In this document: positions 20,157 to 32,400 of the stretch, in pieces
How the letters are laid out: every line of letters starts with the position of its first letter
Numbering within the stretch: position 1 is the first letter of the stretch
DNA from: Kappaphycus alvarezii
Taxonomy: Eukaryota; Rhodophyta; Florideophyceae; Gigartinales; Solieriaceae
Direction of reading: 5' to 3'
NCBI GenBank assembly: GCA_002205965.3
Contig: NADL03000753.1
Location: forward strand, 62,001 to 126,000
DNA length: 64,000 bases
Notes under the pieces: generated by a model
Seen by the model: only the letters and a program-made list of their open reading frames with translations
Told to the model about the DNA's origin: nothing
Databases searched by the model: none
Program-made: the position numbers and the translations under genes

Positions 20157-22330
20157 GGTGACGAGAAAACATCAGCTTGGCGGCATGGGAATATAAAGAA
20201 GTATGCTGTACAGTACTGTACAGTACAATACATGTTACACAGTCTCACCCTTGCATTCCCCGACTGAGCCTCTTCCGCGCACCTTTCCTCAACTTGCTCG
20301 GCTCCACCTCCGCCTGAGTGCACTACTTCCACCCTTGTCGTCCATTCGGTGCTCTACCTTGTAGAAAGTCTGCTGCTCGCGCCTCCCTTGCAGTGCGGAT
20401 CATCATGTTTCGAATCCGCCTCGGGTTTCCCCTGTGTTCGTGCCGTTTTTCCTACTTTGCCTAGTGTGCCGAGCCCTCGGCGATCCGTGACGGGTACGGT
20501 GAGCAAGCTACTGTCTGTCAGACCACAAAAGGGTCGTTCGCCGTCACCACTTCGTCCGTTATTCGTTTCTAATGGAAATTATTCGAATTGGGTTGCATCA
20601 TGGTATTCCGGTGCGTGGCGAGCAACGGTTCTTCGCCCCGCCTGACACGCCTGACCTTCCTGATATCTGCATCCACCACTAAACGAACATCACACGCGAA
20701 GTGAGGTCGCTGCTGACGCGCACCCTCCAGTTCCTATCTTCATCCGGATGTTTATGTCGATGCTGATGAATTCAGCATCTGGCTCCATGGCTTCGATGTG
20801 TTTGATGTTAGCCCCCATTCTACTAGCCGTCGTCACGATCGTCCTGGAATTCATATTCCTTCCAAGGAAAGTTCTAAACGGGACCGGTACGATTTTGTGT
20901 CCTTACCACGGCATCGACTTATATGTTACAGTTATGAGCATTTGTGGATTTATTGGTTATGGTTTCGAGTTGGGCGTTCACGAAGTTGCGAAAATTCTCC
21001 ATGTCAATTAGGAACGGCTCGTCTTTCGAGAATGACCACCTGCTTGCCCGTCTTGCCGAGCTCGCGGCCCAACACGTTGCCGTGCCTGCCAATCGTCGCT
21101 ACCTGGCTGAGGCCCCATCCACAGCTGAATTTGGGTTGTCCCAAAGCCCGGTGCCCGGCGCTGCGCTTTCCTTGCGGCCAGTATTCTTGACGCTGGCTCC
21201 GCACGCCCATTCATCACCTCTTAGTCTGCACCCTTTTCCATAGCCGTTCTTGGAAAACATGGTAGCGGCGACAGGTCATTCCTGGTCAACCATGCACGCT
21301 CGCCGTGTCTCAACTTTAGGCGCCGCAATCGGGACAATCCTCCCGTCATCCACCGGTACGGCTTTGACCCCGCCTCCCTTGCTGACAAGCCCGTCACCCT
21401 TGAATCCTATCTAAATCGGGCGCAGCAAGAGGCCAGGGCGAATCTGTTTTGGGCATATGTGACCTGTAGGGAGCTCCCCGGCCCAACTGTCACCCCGCAG
21501 AAGCCACCCTTCGCTGCATACGCGGCCTTGCCTTTCGATATAGAGCCGCCATCACTATCGCTATAAAACAAGCGCATCCTACCACTGCGAAGAAGTTCTG
21601 GGCTGAGCACAGGACCATCAAGCTGCGAAGGCATCTCGGTCTCCCGGTCTACACAGACTCGGTGTCGTTGGAGCGTCACCACTGCCCTCAGGACCCCGAT
21701 GTCTACAGTAACCATGTCGCTGACGGCAGCGTCTCGTAGTTCGGACACATTTACAAGCTACAACTTTGATCGGTACGTTTTTGCGTGGTACGTCCTCCGC
21801 GCCTCCGGCCTTGACCATAAGTTTGAAGTATAGAAACTCGTCCTCAGCACCGACTGCAGACCAGCCCACATTCCCTTTGTGCAACTCCCTCGTGACCCTG
21901 AAGCCGGCCTACCGCTTGTATTGTTACGGTTACGTCACTGCTAGAGCATTCCTCCCTCATGAAAGCTACGGAAGTCGCCGGGGTTTCGCCGCGCACATGC
22001 ACCGCCTCGAGGTCCAGGACATTCAGTACAGGCCCTCGAGACGCTTATTGCTTCCGTCCCACAACTCGACCCCAAATTCCGATTCCAGCCGCTCGTTTCG
22101 GACCCCATCGTCGCGCCATCCCCTGAAACCGTGTAGTTTATCGAAGAGTTTGTACCCCACGTTGCTGGGAAATGCCATACCCGAGACGCTAATAATCGCA
22201 CTCGCTTCTATGAACGCATCGATAGGCCTTGCGGTCGGAGGCGGCTGTGGTCATCATCTCTCGATCTTTATTGCATTTGGGTGACGTGGTCCGTCCATTT
22301 TCTTTACCGAACTGTGTGAACATTTTTCAA
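20157..22330. other. unassigned region with fragmentary coding-like frames
   Basis: A TACTGTAC array lies at 20205-20232. Between 20.7 and 22.3 kb, plus-strand frames are broken every 50-100 codons, for example ICGFIGYGFELGV near 20.95 kb and SYNFDRYVFAWYVLRASGLD near 21.76 kb. The pattern looks like one decayed protein-coding element. The segment near 20.9-21.2 kb faintly recalls the N-terminal region of RT proteins of tyrosine-recombinase retroelements, but I cannot support that call. Confidence 0.35.
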
Positions 22331-22336
22331 ATATGG

Positions 22337-22436
22337 TGCTCACAAATTCCCCTGTGCTCACAAAATGCTCTTGTACTCACAAATTCCCTTTGTTCCCACA
22401 AATTCTCCTTGTTCTCACAAGTTCCCGTGGTTCTCA
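22337..22436 (+). repeat. 19-bp tandem repeat, about five copies
   Basis: Units such as TGCTCACAAATTCCCCTG, TACTCACAAATTCCCTTTG and TTCCCACAAATTCTCCTTG follow head to tail with about 75-85% mutual identity. There is no open frame through them. Confidence 0.85.
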
Positions 22437-22599
22437 GCCCTTCGAGCTGCCTCAGTGAATACACTCCTATTTCTTCGCAACCTCAATTATTCATTGAAAG
22501 ATTGTCAAAGTTGACTTTTTTTTGGATCCGTACAAGTACAGTATGCAAATAAGGTGTTGTCTTCGTATTACAGTAGTGTACACAGTACTTAATTTGGCG

Positions 22600-22795
22600 A
22601 TTAGATTCTGTACGATGTACTGTACTAGTACACAATAATTCAGGCTTTAGAGTATCACCTGCCGCAGTTCACTGTACAGCACTGTACTGTACAGTACAGT
22701 GCTCTCTCAGTCCTGGTCCCCGAATTAATGAAACGACGGTATAGACTCGTAAAGTACTGTACTGTACTGTACTGTACGCCTAAAGTACTGTACCT
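22600..22795. repeat. TACTGTAC arrays upstream of the hydratase gene
   Basis: Several runs of GTACTGTACAGTAC type occur (about 22611-22630, 22671-22702 and 22752-22793). They end about 90 bp before the start codon, so they lie in the presumed promoter. Confidence 0.8.
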
Positions 22796-22884
22796 GATGA
22801 ACAATGGATGTCTAAAATCCCTTCCCAGCCCATGCCCACTTCGCGAGCCTCACCTGCAAACAACCTGCCCTTCCAAGCCTCCAC

Positions 22885-23682
22885 ATGAAATCTCCGCCGT
22901 CCTTGCCCGCAGTGCTCGAGACCTCGCATCCCCACGGCGTAATCCAGCTGACCTTGAACCGCCCACACGCCGCTAATGCCATCAACACCGCCATGTACCG
23001 TCAACTCACGCGTCTCTTCCACAAGCACCGTCGCCTGAAAACAACCCGTTTGTTGGTTCTCACCGCGATGGGCGGAAATTTCTGCGGAGGCATGGATATT
23101 AAGGAGTCTGTTGGAGGGGCACGGGAGTTGAGAGGGATGATTCAGGCGGCTCGAGCGTTTATGGAGGCGGTGTTGGCGTTTGACAAGCCGTTTTTGGCGG
23201 GGTATTTGGGATGGTGAGTGGGATTGCGGTGACGACGTTAATGTATGCGGATTTGGTGTATGCGGGGATGTGTGTTGGTTTGAGACGCCTTTTGTGAGGA
23301 CGGGGATTGTTTGTGAGTTTGGGAGTAGTGTGGTGATGGAGCGGAAGATGGGGGCGAGTTTGATGGTGCGATTGTTGATGAAGGGGGAGCGTGTTGCAGT
23401 GGAGGAGATGGAACGGGTGGGGTTTTGTCGGGTTGTGAAGGGCGGACGGGAGGAGGTGGTGCGGAGGGTGGTGCGCGATGCGGTTGAGTGGAGTGAAGCT
23501 TTGGGGACGAGGAGTGGGAGGCGGTGGTGCAGTCGAAGAGACTGGTTTTGGAGGGGCAGAGGGATATGATTTGGGCGGCGATAGAGAGGGAGCTGGCGGT
23601 GATTGAGGAGAGAATTGCGCAGGGTTCCGCCGGTAGGGTCATGGCGAGGAGGATGCAAGTTATTGGCATGTCGAAAATGTAA
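22885..23682 (+). CDS. enoyl-CoA hydratase/isomerase (crotonase family), peroxisomal type; three homopolymer frameshifts
   Basis: Crotonase-fold enzymes hydrate or isomerise enoyl-CoA in fatty-acid beta-oxidation. The ATG at 22885 opens MKSPPSLPAVLETS. It continues GVIQLTLNRPHAANAINTAM (the LNRPxxxNA motif), AMGGNFCGGMDIKE (oxyanion hole), KPFLAG, FGMVSGIAVTTLMYADLVYA, then FETPFVRTGI and EFGSSVVMERKMG (Glu at the position used by isomerases). The C-terminus is RMQVIGMSKM-stop at 23680-23682; SKM is a plausible PTS1 peroxisomal signal. The frame shifts by one base at about 23200, 23264 and 23504, each time in a GGGG run, and one extra G at each restores family sequence. I therefore treat it as a real gene with consensus errors. 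Length is about 266 aa, normal for the family. It converges on the ClpF-like gene. Confidence 0.82.
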
Positions 23683-23846
23683 ATTTGTTTTCTTACCGGT
23701 CCCATGACTACTAAGGCTGTTTATTATGCTGCTATTACCAAACGCTACAATAGATGGAGCGCTAATACCCTGTATAATACATGCAAGTGGATGCAAAAGG
23801 TGATAAGAGATGTGGATATTCTTTCCAAGAGTGTGGGAGAAGCTCC

Positions 23847-24417
23847 TCAGGCGGGCCGTTCGTCCGGGTCATGCAGGTCGTCCTGGTCGTCCTGATCGAG
23901 AAGATCGGCGCCAACCTGATACCACGAGTACCAAGGGCATAGAGAGCGCGGCTTGATGGGACCGAACATGATGGTGACGATAGGATGATCGACCTCCGTG
24001 CCCCACGAAACTGGGACACAGTTGTCCTGTTCGACCCAGACGACATTATCACCGCCCTTACCGCCCTTCTTCAAATCACGCTGATCAACAGCTGCGAAAT
24101 AGCCGACACCGCCAGTCTCCCTCCACTCAACGCCAAACAAGACCATTCTCCACCCCCATATCCGATGTCTCACCACCAACCCAATGGCATACCTCGGCTT
24201 GACAGTATTGGCGGTAGATTGAACCAGTGCGAGATCTAGACGGTCACGAAGACGCGCGGCGAGAGCAAAGTCTTGCTCATGTACTGCGAGACGAAGAGCG
24301 GACCTCAAGGGGTGGAAGGGGTCGTGAAGACGGGTGAGTGCGTCCGTCGCGTCACGAAGTTTGGCGGCTAGGGCGTAGTTCTCCTCGGAAAGAGCTAGAG
24401 ATAACATACGTCGCAGG
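23847..24417 (-). CDS. UVR + YccV-domain protein, ClpF-like plastid Clp adaptor (N-terminus uncertain)
   Basis: From the in-frame ATG at 24417 the protein reads MLSLALSEENYALAAKLRDA, one UVR motif, and then a second UVR-like motif, LRLAVHEQDFALAARLRDRL. A YccV-like domain follows (PRYAIGLVVRHRIWGWRMVL ... YFAAVDQRDL ... VPVSWGTEVDHPIV). UVR followed by YccV is the architecture of ClpF, a chloroplast adaptor that delivers substrates to the Clp protease. Upstream, the frame continues open to about 24572 with a Ser/Pro-rich stretch. An ATG at 24594 in another frame opens MSFPLPAFVSLTLFHSP, a possible transit peptide. Joining that to the UVR frame needs a frameshift or a missed C-run error. Bacterial YccV/HspQ proteins lack UVR. 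Confidence 0.68.
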
Positions 24418-24594
24418 AGAAGTTGGGATTGACGCGGCGGTAGAGGAGAGGGGGTTGGGGTGGGACTTTGGGCTGGGGAGGGCGTTGAACTGCATATTGG
24501 ACGTGTTTGGGCAGAGTGTGATGTAGGGATTGAGTGGCAGTGGGGGGGAGTGGAACAGGGTGAGGGATACAAAGGCTGGGAGGGGGAAGGACAT

Positions 24595-25620
24595 TGAAGG
24601 GTGTGTGTGAATGCGTTCTGCGCGGGTGAAGTGTAGTGCTCAAGTCGGCAAAATAGCGTATGTCACGGTGAGATGGGATGGTAAGCGAGGGATCAAGTGG
24701 GTCTGAGATGAGGGTATTTATTTGTAATGAGAATTGGACGAGGGGGAATGGGGCAAGAGATTCAAGATATTGTTATGAATAGGTCCATCAAATTTGGGTT
24801 GAAATAGATGCGGTGGGACGCAGCGGGTCGTCGGCATGGAATTGGGGGTTCTGTTTCAAGGGTGTCAGGGCCTAGTGCAAGCATTGCCCGCTACAAAAGG
24901 ACCACTGTACCACTGTACTGTATAGTACTGTACTGTACAGAAAGAGCTGACCTGTGCGCAAAAGGAGTCTCGTACCTCTACTGTACAGGTCCAAAGTTCA
25001 AATTCAGCCAACCCGTTGAACATTGGTACACTTTTTTGGTGACAATGTGTACAGTACTACTATGCTGTACAGTACAGTGCGCGAGGTGCTGTAGCCAAAA
25101 AAAAACGACACCGGGAGATTGGCGTATGAAGAGAACATTTGAAACACCAAATTTGCGTTTATTCGTTGGTGGCGTTCGTAAGGATGTCGCGTTGGCATTC
25201 TGTGACTGAATGAACTTTGCATTGTATCTTGTAGCTGGCAAATAGCATTCAGAATGCATGGATTCATGTCTGGATATTTACGTTTATGGTTATCCTTTTA
25301 ATCTCTCAATGCTCTCGCAATCTCCGCCAATTCTGCCAACTGTTTGACTGGCGACGCAATGTCCAGTATCATACGGTACAGTAACCCGAAGGTACTATTG
25401 TAGCAAACATCGTATTTCTTGAATCAAAAATTACGCCCAAGTTGGTAACCCTTTAGCAATGCCTTTTATAAAACATAAAGTAAAGATGATTACAAATTTA
25501 ACAATGCTTACCCAGATCCCTCCAGACTTTTTGCACACAGTACAGTACCGTACCGTACAGGGGAAGCGGTATCTTTACTGTGGGATATCGAAAGGCGGAG
25601 AAAGGCGTTCGGCATAGTAC
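24595..25620. other. gene-less region with TACTGTAC arrays
   Basis: GTACTGTAC-type runs lie at about 24905-24942, 25048-25078 and 25538-25560. A short minus-strand stretch (RMILDIASPVKQLAELAEIA, about 25305-25375) could be the last exon of an unseen gene, but no acceptor site or upstream exon could be tied to it. Confidence 0.4.
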
Positions 25621-25639
25621 TGAGCAAAATGCAGACTGG

Positions 25640-25661
25640 ACAATACACTACAGTGTATTGT
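25640..25661. repeat. perfect 10-bp inverted repeat (ACAATACACT / AGTGTATTGT)
   Basis: The arms 25640-25649 and 25652-25661 are perfect, with a 2-nt centre. It lies among TACTGTAC-type palindromes. Confidence 0.8.
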
Positions 25662-27440
25662 TTCGCATCAACTCTGGGCGCGAGAGACGTAGCATCAATT
25701 GCGCCGTACGCCCTGACAAGGCGTAAACATCATCCATCGCACACCCCACTGCGTACTCACACTTCAAACCAAACGGTTCGAATCCCGCTCGAGCAAGGTC
25801 ACCGTTGAATGTTCAAAGCTTCTCCTCACGGAGTTTGTGCGCCAATTGTCGCATGGACTCGATCGACCCTCGTCGTGCCGCATCCTTACAACATTCCACA
25901 ACTCAACCCCGACTATCAGACTGCCTGGTGTTTATGGCCCGCGAGGGGCCCTTACTAGGATATCATTACAGTGTTCGACCCGCCCAGTCCCTGTTGGTCG
26001 TAGCGATCGCCCGTTCTTGTTTCGGGGCCTCCGTGGAATCGACTTCGGATCTTCTCGCTTTGGCTGAGTCGTCCTCCCTTGCCCTAAGCACACGTTGGAT
26101 CGAACTGAAAGAATCGTGGTCGGTAGTCAGTCTGTTCCGATAGGATATGCGAGTTTTCGTTGTGGATATCCGGTTGCATTGAAGCATTGTTGTCTGTCCC
26201 GCTACATCGGGAAGGCAATGGGTATCGCAGTCCTGTAGGCTCTACTCAAGACTGCCTGCTTCGCGTTGTCGTCATGGTCCTTGTGTTTTGTGTGCAGACC
26301 TCCCACGTGTGCAGTTTTCACCTAGGTGATGGCCCAGCCTGACGAGATGTCGTGCGTGGAATTTCCTTAGGCACTTGGCCAGAGCGAAAGGATCGCCCGA
26401 CCTTTCGGGACGGCGAAGTGTTGTGGAGGGGTGGACAGAGGCAAAAGGTAAAACAGGTGGCAAACCGAGCGGGGAGGTGGGAAGTCTTGGACTACCCCAA
26501 GTGTGTATTGGACCGTTGTAGACCGCTGTGTCTCAGAGTTTGGACGCATTCACTCTTACGATGGCAAAAGGAATTAGTTTTACCTTACTTATCTTTTTCT
26601 CTACCGAGGACAGAGCTAGCCTCACACCATTAATAAAGAGTTGGGTCAGACAACTCTAAGCGACCTTCACTAAGAAAAAAGAGTTACTCTCCAGCTCAGC
26701 TGCGATAGCTTAACGCAGCTATGTTCTCCGTAGTAGAATGCATGTGTACATAACACAATCGTCATCCTCCATTACGGATCAAGAAAATACACTACCATTA
26801 TTCATCATGTTTCCTGGCCAGCTCATAATTCAAGTAACGAGTAAATATCATTTCTCTTTTTATCAGGACAACTTTTAGGAACAATTTTTTGAAATAAATA
26901 ATTATTTTAGCCACCTCTCTTTAATCCCACATACCGTACTCTAAGAGACATGTAGATACTCAATCAACATAAAATTTTCGAGAATCTCTACTCTGTTTCA
27001 ACGCAGGAGCAACATTCCTTGACCAAATAACCTTCGATTTTTCGTACAGCTTCCCAAAAATGGATGCACGAACCATACCAGGAAATCCTACTCACTGCCA
27101 TGAATCCCCTGTTGCGTCAGCTGCGGGATGTAATCGCGAGTGTAGGTCGGTTTGGAAGTCGAAATTGGTCAATAGAACAGTCCTTGCCGTCTACATTTAC
27201 ATCGTTGGTGAGCGAAGGAAGAGTCTGTAGAAGCAAGCCGGAAGATGCGTGACCGTTCTCACAGACGTTGCGGCGGATATTAAACCTGCTCAGTTGCCAA
27301 GCGAACGTCAAAATCAAGATTGAGATGCTTCTTTATCGTATCCGTTGCCACCAGAGGTGAACTCGGATTATTCCACGGGTCATCAATCGAAAGCAATTGA
27401 AATTGCACACGACCGATTTTTGACCAATCAGGAGGTTTTT
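25662..27440. other. no gene supported
   Basis: Frames of 60-110 codons exist on both strands at 25.8-26.6 kb, but none has a recognisable motif or a codon pattern like the two host genes. After 26.7 kb the sequence becomes AT-rich. Confidence 0.4.
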
Positions 27441-27449
27441 AAACATATT

Positions 27450-28500
27450 AATGAATTTTTTTCCGAAAAGAGTTAAAAGATTGACTACTTTGGAAATCGC
27501 CTCGCCTATGGGCGTGCTTCTCGGGACTATTTTTCCGTTTGAATGATTTTTGAGCGTATTAACGGTAAATCACCCGAACATCAAGCGTAAAATTTCAAAT
27601 GAGCGATTCGATGCCGTTAAAATGCAGGAAGTTTCATCAGAAGAGATAATGAAGTTGTTTGGAATGCTCATATTAATGAAGAGGTTTACATTTCCAAGAA
27701 ACCATGACCTTGGAATGAGACTTTGTCAGAGTACGTACCAGGCCAGAGCTTTGGAAACGTCTTTTCCGGCAGGAGGTATGAGCTGATTCTCGCAAACTTT
27801 GGCTTCATTGACACTTAAGAAGGCGAGGAAAGGCCGTTAGATGACAGAATATGGACTCCGGCGATTGGTTTTTTGGAAAATATCAATGAAAAACGCAGGC
27901 AATATGTTACGCCATCTTATCAAATATGTGAGGACGAAACTATCGGCAGTTGGTATGGTCTTGGAGAAGACTAAACCAAGACAGAGCTCCCTTATTACGT
28001 TGCTTATGATGAAAAGTCTGAAAATGACTGCGAATTGAAAGCTTCAGCATGTGTTTACTCTGGAGCAATTTTGAGAGTAGAGCTTATGATGGGGCAAAAA
28101 GGTGGCCTTTGGTTTGACTCTACAGAAGAATGCTACCGAACTTATGATTCGGTTGGTTCAACCGTGGTTTAAGACAGATCTCGTCATATGTGGAGATTCA
28201 TTGTTTGCATCGGTGTCAATGGCGAAAGCCCTGATAAAATATGGAACGAGATTTATTAGCGTAGTGAAAAATGCGGCCCTAGAATCTCCGATACAATGAC
28301 TGTCCCCATATGAGCTCATGGAGCGCGGAGATCATATTTCAATGGTCTGGAATAATTTGACACCACTACGAGAGCAATTCCTAGAATTAATCTAGACTTT
28401 TTTATTTTAATGCACGAGGCCCAATCATTTGATTAAGAGACGAAATATTATTTAATGGGCTGGGCCAAAGGAAAACGCATTCTTGTGCGCAGAATTTCTA
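27450..28500 (+). pseudogene. piggyBac-like (PGBD/DDE_Tnp_1_7) transposase remnant
   Basis: The plus strand reads VSSEEIMKLFGMLILMKRF, the N-terminal core motif. In another frame CEDETIGSWYGLGED (first Asp region) is followed by YVAYDEKSENDCELKASACV, then YSGAILRVELMMG. Back in a third frame comes TELMIRLVQPWFKTDLVICG and DSLFASVSMAKALIKYG (second Asp), RFISVVKNA, then PYELMERGDHISMVWNN. The final W-x-D is W-N-N, so the third catalytic Asp seems lost. There are at least four frame changes. Ends and TTAA duplications were not found. Confidence 0.75.
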
Positions 28501-29468
28501 TCTTACCCGCGAATCTTTTCAAAATGATGTGCTAATAATCTTAATGATTTTGGACCAATGTCCCTCAAGCCCGCCACCTAGCAGATTCAAACAATCCGGT
28601 ACGAGACTCACGGTGGACATACCTTATATGCACATTGTTTTTGAAACAATCTCGCCGGTGACCTTTCCCATCGAGTTTAAATTTCCCGCTCTGTCACCGT
28701 TTCTCTGCGCGCCCAGGGATATCAATGAGTTTGAAATGTAAACATCAATACTAGAGCCGCACGTAGCTATTACGTGCGAGGCAAATTAAGCAATGCCGGC
28801 CCGCATGGCGCTCATTGTTTACGGTTTACCACTTCAGTTGAATCTTCCCATCGCAACTAACGTTAATCTTTAGACCAATTTGTCATTTAAACTCAAGTTC
28901 AGTATTAAACTACACCCACTGACCTCGTTATGTTTTATCAATGTTGTATTACTCAATATCCAATGAAGCTTTTGCATATGCCCAACGTCATCGCAGTTCT
29001 ACGATTATTGATTTCATTCAACTCTTTCATTATTCTTGTTATTCAGCATTCAATAACTTTGCTGTATCCTCTCATCCGTATTACAACTATGTACCATTAA
29101 TGTGGCGCTCAACTCGCAACAACAATCATGTTTACTAATCCTTTTTGTCCAGCATACCCTTTAGGTAAATTTGTTTCCATGGCCACGGCTAACAGTGACT
29201 TGCGCTAACCGAGGAAGGTATCCTCATTCTCTGCTCTGCATCATATACAGTCCACCGCCGAGCACTGACTGACTGTGTATTACAACCTTGTCTTCGTTGC
29301 TAATTCAGCATCCATTCGAGCACAGGTGATAAACGGCTACACGGCGGACGCCGTCATTGGTTCAAGTAACTGTACACCACGAATACCTCTGCGCGCTAGA
29401 TCTGTTGAAATTGACACTGCGGCATCTTTTGTAGTCCAACTTCTCAGAATGCATTGCGAAAATACCGC
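28501..29468. other. no gene supported
   Basis: Only short frames are present. A small inverted repeat, CGCACGTA-GCTAT-TACGTGCG, lies near 28757-28778. Confidence 0.4.
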
Positions 29469-32400
29469 TCAATGTGTCTCGTTCTCCCGCTTCACAATAT
29501 AGATAACAACGAAGAAGCGATGGTCCTCTCCGCCCCTCCTCTCATTGAAACGGTTCCTCGTCCTTACGATAGCATCCCATTGTTTCCAACGCTCCACTAG
29601 AGCTCGAACTACACATCCAATATTAAGCTTATCGTGCCTGTAGGCCTCTGAGCAGGACGGACCAAATCTAAACCTCACACGGCGCATTCGGCGATACCAA
29701 ATAGGCCGAATATTTGGACTATCATCTCTGTCAAAATCATCTGCTAGAATTGGCCGATATCTATCCAGTACGCTCTGAACATAAGCCTGCATTTTGGTCA
29801 TACCCAACGTCTGTTACCCGTGAAGCGTTATCTTCTCTGATTCGATATGCTCAACTCGACTGCTCTCTTGCCAATAAATCTCCCCTCCGAACCATGGCGA
29901 CCTTGCCTTGCCATCTGATCGCAGCTCTGCGCATAATGCAGGCACGAATAAGTCATGCAACGCTTCCGAGACATTCTCCATAAATCTTTGTCGAGCTTCT
30001 TCGTAAAACTAAAGATCTGGGAAAGATATACACAACAGTAGCCGAAGAATGGCACTGGAAGTCCTGCCATTGACATCATTATCACCACTTTTGCACCTCT
30101 CGGAAAGGACTGACAAACGTCCTTGCCAATCGTTTGACAAACAAAGCTCAACGGCTGAAAGATGAGCATTTAAGTGGTTGCTGCGTATTACACACCTCTA
30201 TAATGGCTGATGCGCATTCTCGAAAAGAAACTCCATGATTTGTCTGGCGTGCAGAAACGCTGGGATGGTGTGCGCATACCACTCGATCAGTTTGTGTAGA
30301 TTTGGTCGGTCAAGCATCGCAGTGGCGGCCGCCAATCGGGAATGCTCATGTGTTCTTGCACTTACCTTTCGCTTCAGTTTGTCAACTGAACTCACATTGT
30401 AGCATGACATCTGTTGCAGGTCTGCATGATATGGGTTTCCTCCCCCGTCCATGAAGTAACTTATACACTCCTCCCGTCTACGTGTTTGGCTGGCCACCAA
30501 AATGTTCTTGAGACAAGTCGCTGTAAACGTTTTAGGAGAGAGAAAAAATCCCAGAACAATTCAGTTGCTCTGATGGAAATTAGTTTTTAACCCGCAGGGA
30601 ACGCGTGCTGACAAACAAGGAGTACGCAATATGTTGAAGAGAGTGTCATGCTGTTCAGCGATTCTGTTCTTGCACTCCAGATCTCAGATTGTGGTATTAA
30701 ACCGTTATCTCTAAGAGCAGTGCAGACCATCAGGTCCATGCGGGACCGCACTTCCTTCGAAGGCAAAAGCATGAAACAAGACACAATGATATTGTTAGAC
30801 AGGCCTGTCAGTAAATGGTCGGGGGCGACAACATTGAATGTGTACGGATCGAACATCCCGCTAAGCACACGCTCACTTTTTTCATTGACGGGTATGAAAT
30901 CCTTCTTTGCATCCAACGCTTCCCGAAGTTTTCGCACTGGTGCTGAACAGTCGGAGACCTCCGATCCGTGTTTCATGCCGAGTATACTTGCATGATCCTT
31001 ACAAATATTACTTTCTCGTAGAGCTTCTTGGCTCTCCCACGTTCGAAGATGTGAGGAATCCTCTGCAGATATTGATGTCATATATCCGTAAGCAGCGGAA
31101 GTGTGCCGAACCTTTCGCACGAATGTACAGCGTGAGTATTTTGCATTAGCGTTATGACCCATGGTGTCTAAGAACTTAGAAACTTCCACATAGTCCGCTA
31201 CGAACCCAACAACATCGAGGAAAATGACTATATCTTCACCCTTGAACCCCTCACTGTCATTTTTTGGACTTTCATATTCAAGATATCGTCAATTATAGCC
31301 AGAAGAACTTCATTCGAACTAATGCCGACCGGCGCCAGTGATATGAGTCGAACCGCTGCCAGAGATTTCCTCCATGACAGTGGAAGACTTAGTGGCAACA
31401 TTTACACACCACCAGCTGATCCTGGAGGTAACCAAGACGAGAATGGCTTGAACTCGTCAGCATAAAGCATGAATCGATACACATAGTATCTTTTGCCCCC
31501 TGGGAGAAATCCTGAAGAAGATGTGCTGACCCTCTCACACAATCTTTTTCGTTCTACCAATTCAGTGCCCTTCCTGACCAATGGATGTCGCCATGAATGC
31601 TTTGCGAACCCAGCATGAAAACTTGTGCCCTGTGGAGCTCGGCCGACCCTTCCATGCATTCTGATGTAACATCAAGACTCAGCACTCGATACGCGTCGAT
31701 ACCGTCCTTTTCTCTCCAAAATCGACAAATAATTACCCCAGCGACAACAGGTTTGCCGAAAAATCCAGCAAAGGAGATCTCCTTTCTGGTTGGAAGAAGC
31801 AATGCGCAGATATCGCCTGAACTCTATGAGCTGCGGGAGCAGGACTGTAGCCGGATTCACTTTCACGAGACTAGACATGTTTAGCCTTGATTTGTGACTT
31901 GATAATAAGTCTATGCAGACCAATTGCGGTATCTATTGCTCGTCGCCCACTGTCAGTTGATTTTTCCACAGATCCCGCACACCAAAAGGCGCAAATGGAG
32001 GCCTCCATCGAATACAAGTATCGATTCAGAGTCGTGTTGTCACCTTCTCCGAATGAATACAGGACATTATCGATACTCTACTTCACTTTTTCCGGGAATT
32101 CTCCTAACCGAAACTTGATAATATCACCAGCCCTGGCCTTGACAATCCCTCTCTCCCGTCGCACATACAGAAATCTCGTCGCGTTGAGTACGGAATGTCG
32201 ATCCTTTACCATGAGCGTGTCTTCGATGCTTTTTTTATCACACTCTTGGCCTGCAGTATGATGGGGGCCCCCACCATACATGGCGTCCTGAAACATTGGA
32301 ATGGCAAAATCTAACTTAGCCCACTCACATGGAGGAATAACTCGAACTTCTGCGGTCTTTCGTCTCGACATTCGGCTCTGGGCTCCATTCACGTAGTTGA

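Noticed and set aside
20349..21250. DIRS-type RT N-terminal region
   Set aside because: The resemblance (ICGFIGYGFELG, then LLARLAELAAQHVA) is too weak and frame-hopping; left as unassigned.
25305..25375. Last exon of a host gene on the minus strand
   Set aside because: The short Leu/Ala-rich stretch looks protein-like, but there is no supporting splice acceptor, upstream exon or motif.
25770..25800. tRNA gene (GGTTCGAATCCCGCTCGAGCA, T-arm and 3' acceptor-like)
   Set aside because: No matching 5' acceptor strand (TGCTCGA) or D arm is present within 90 bp upstream; only a 3'-half-like sequence is visible.
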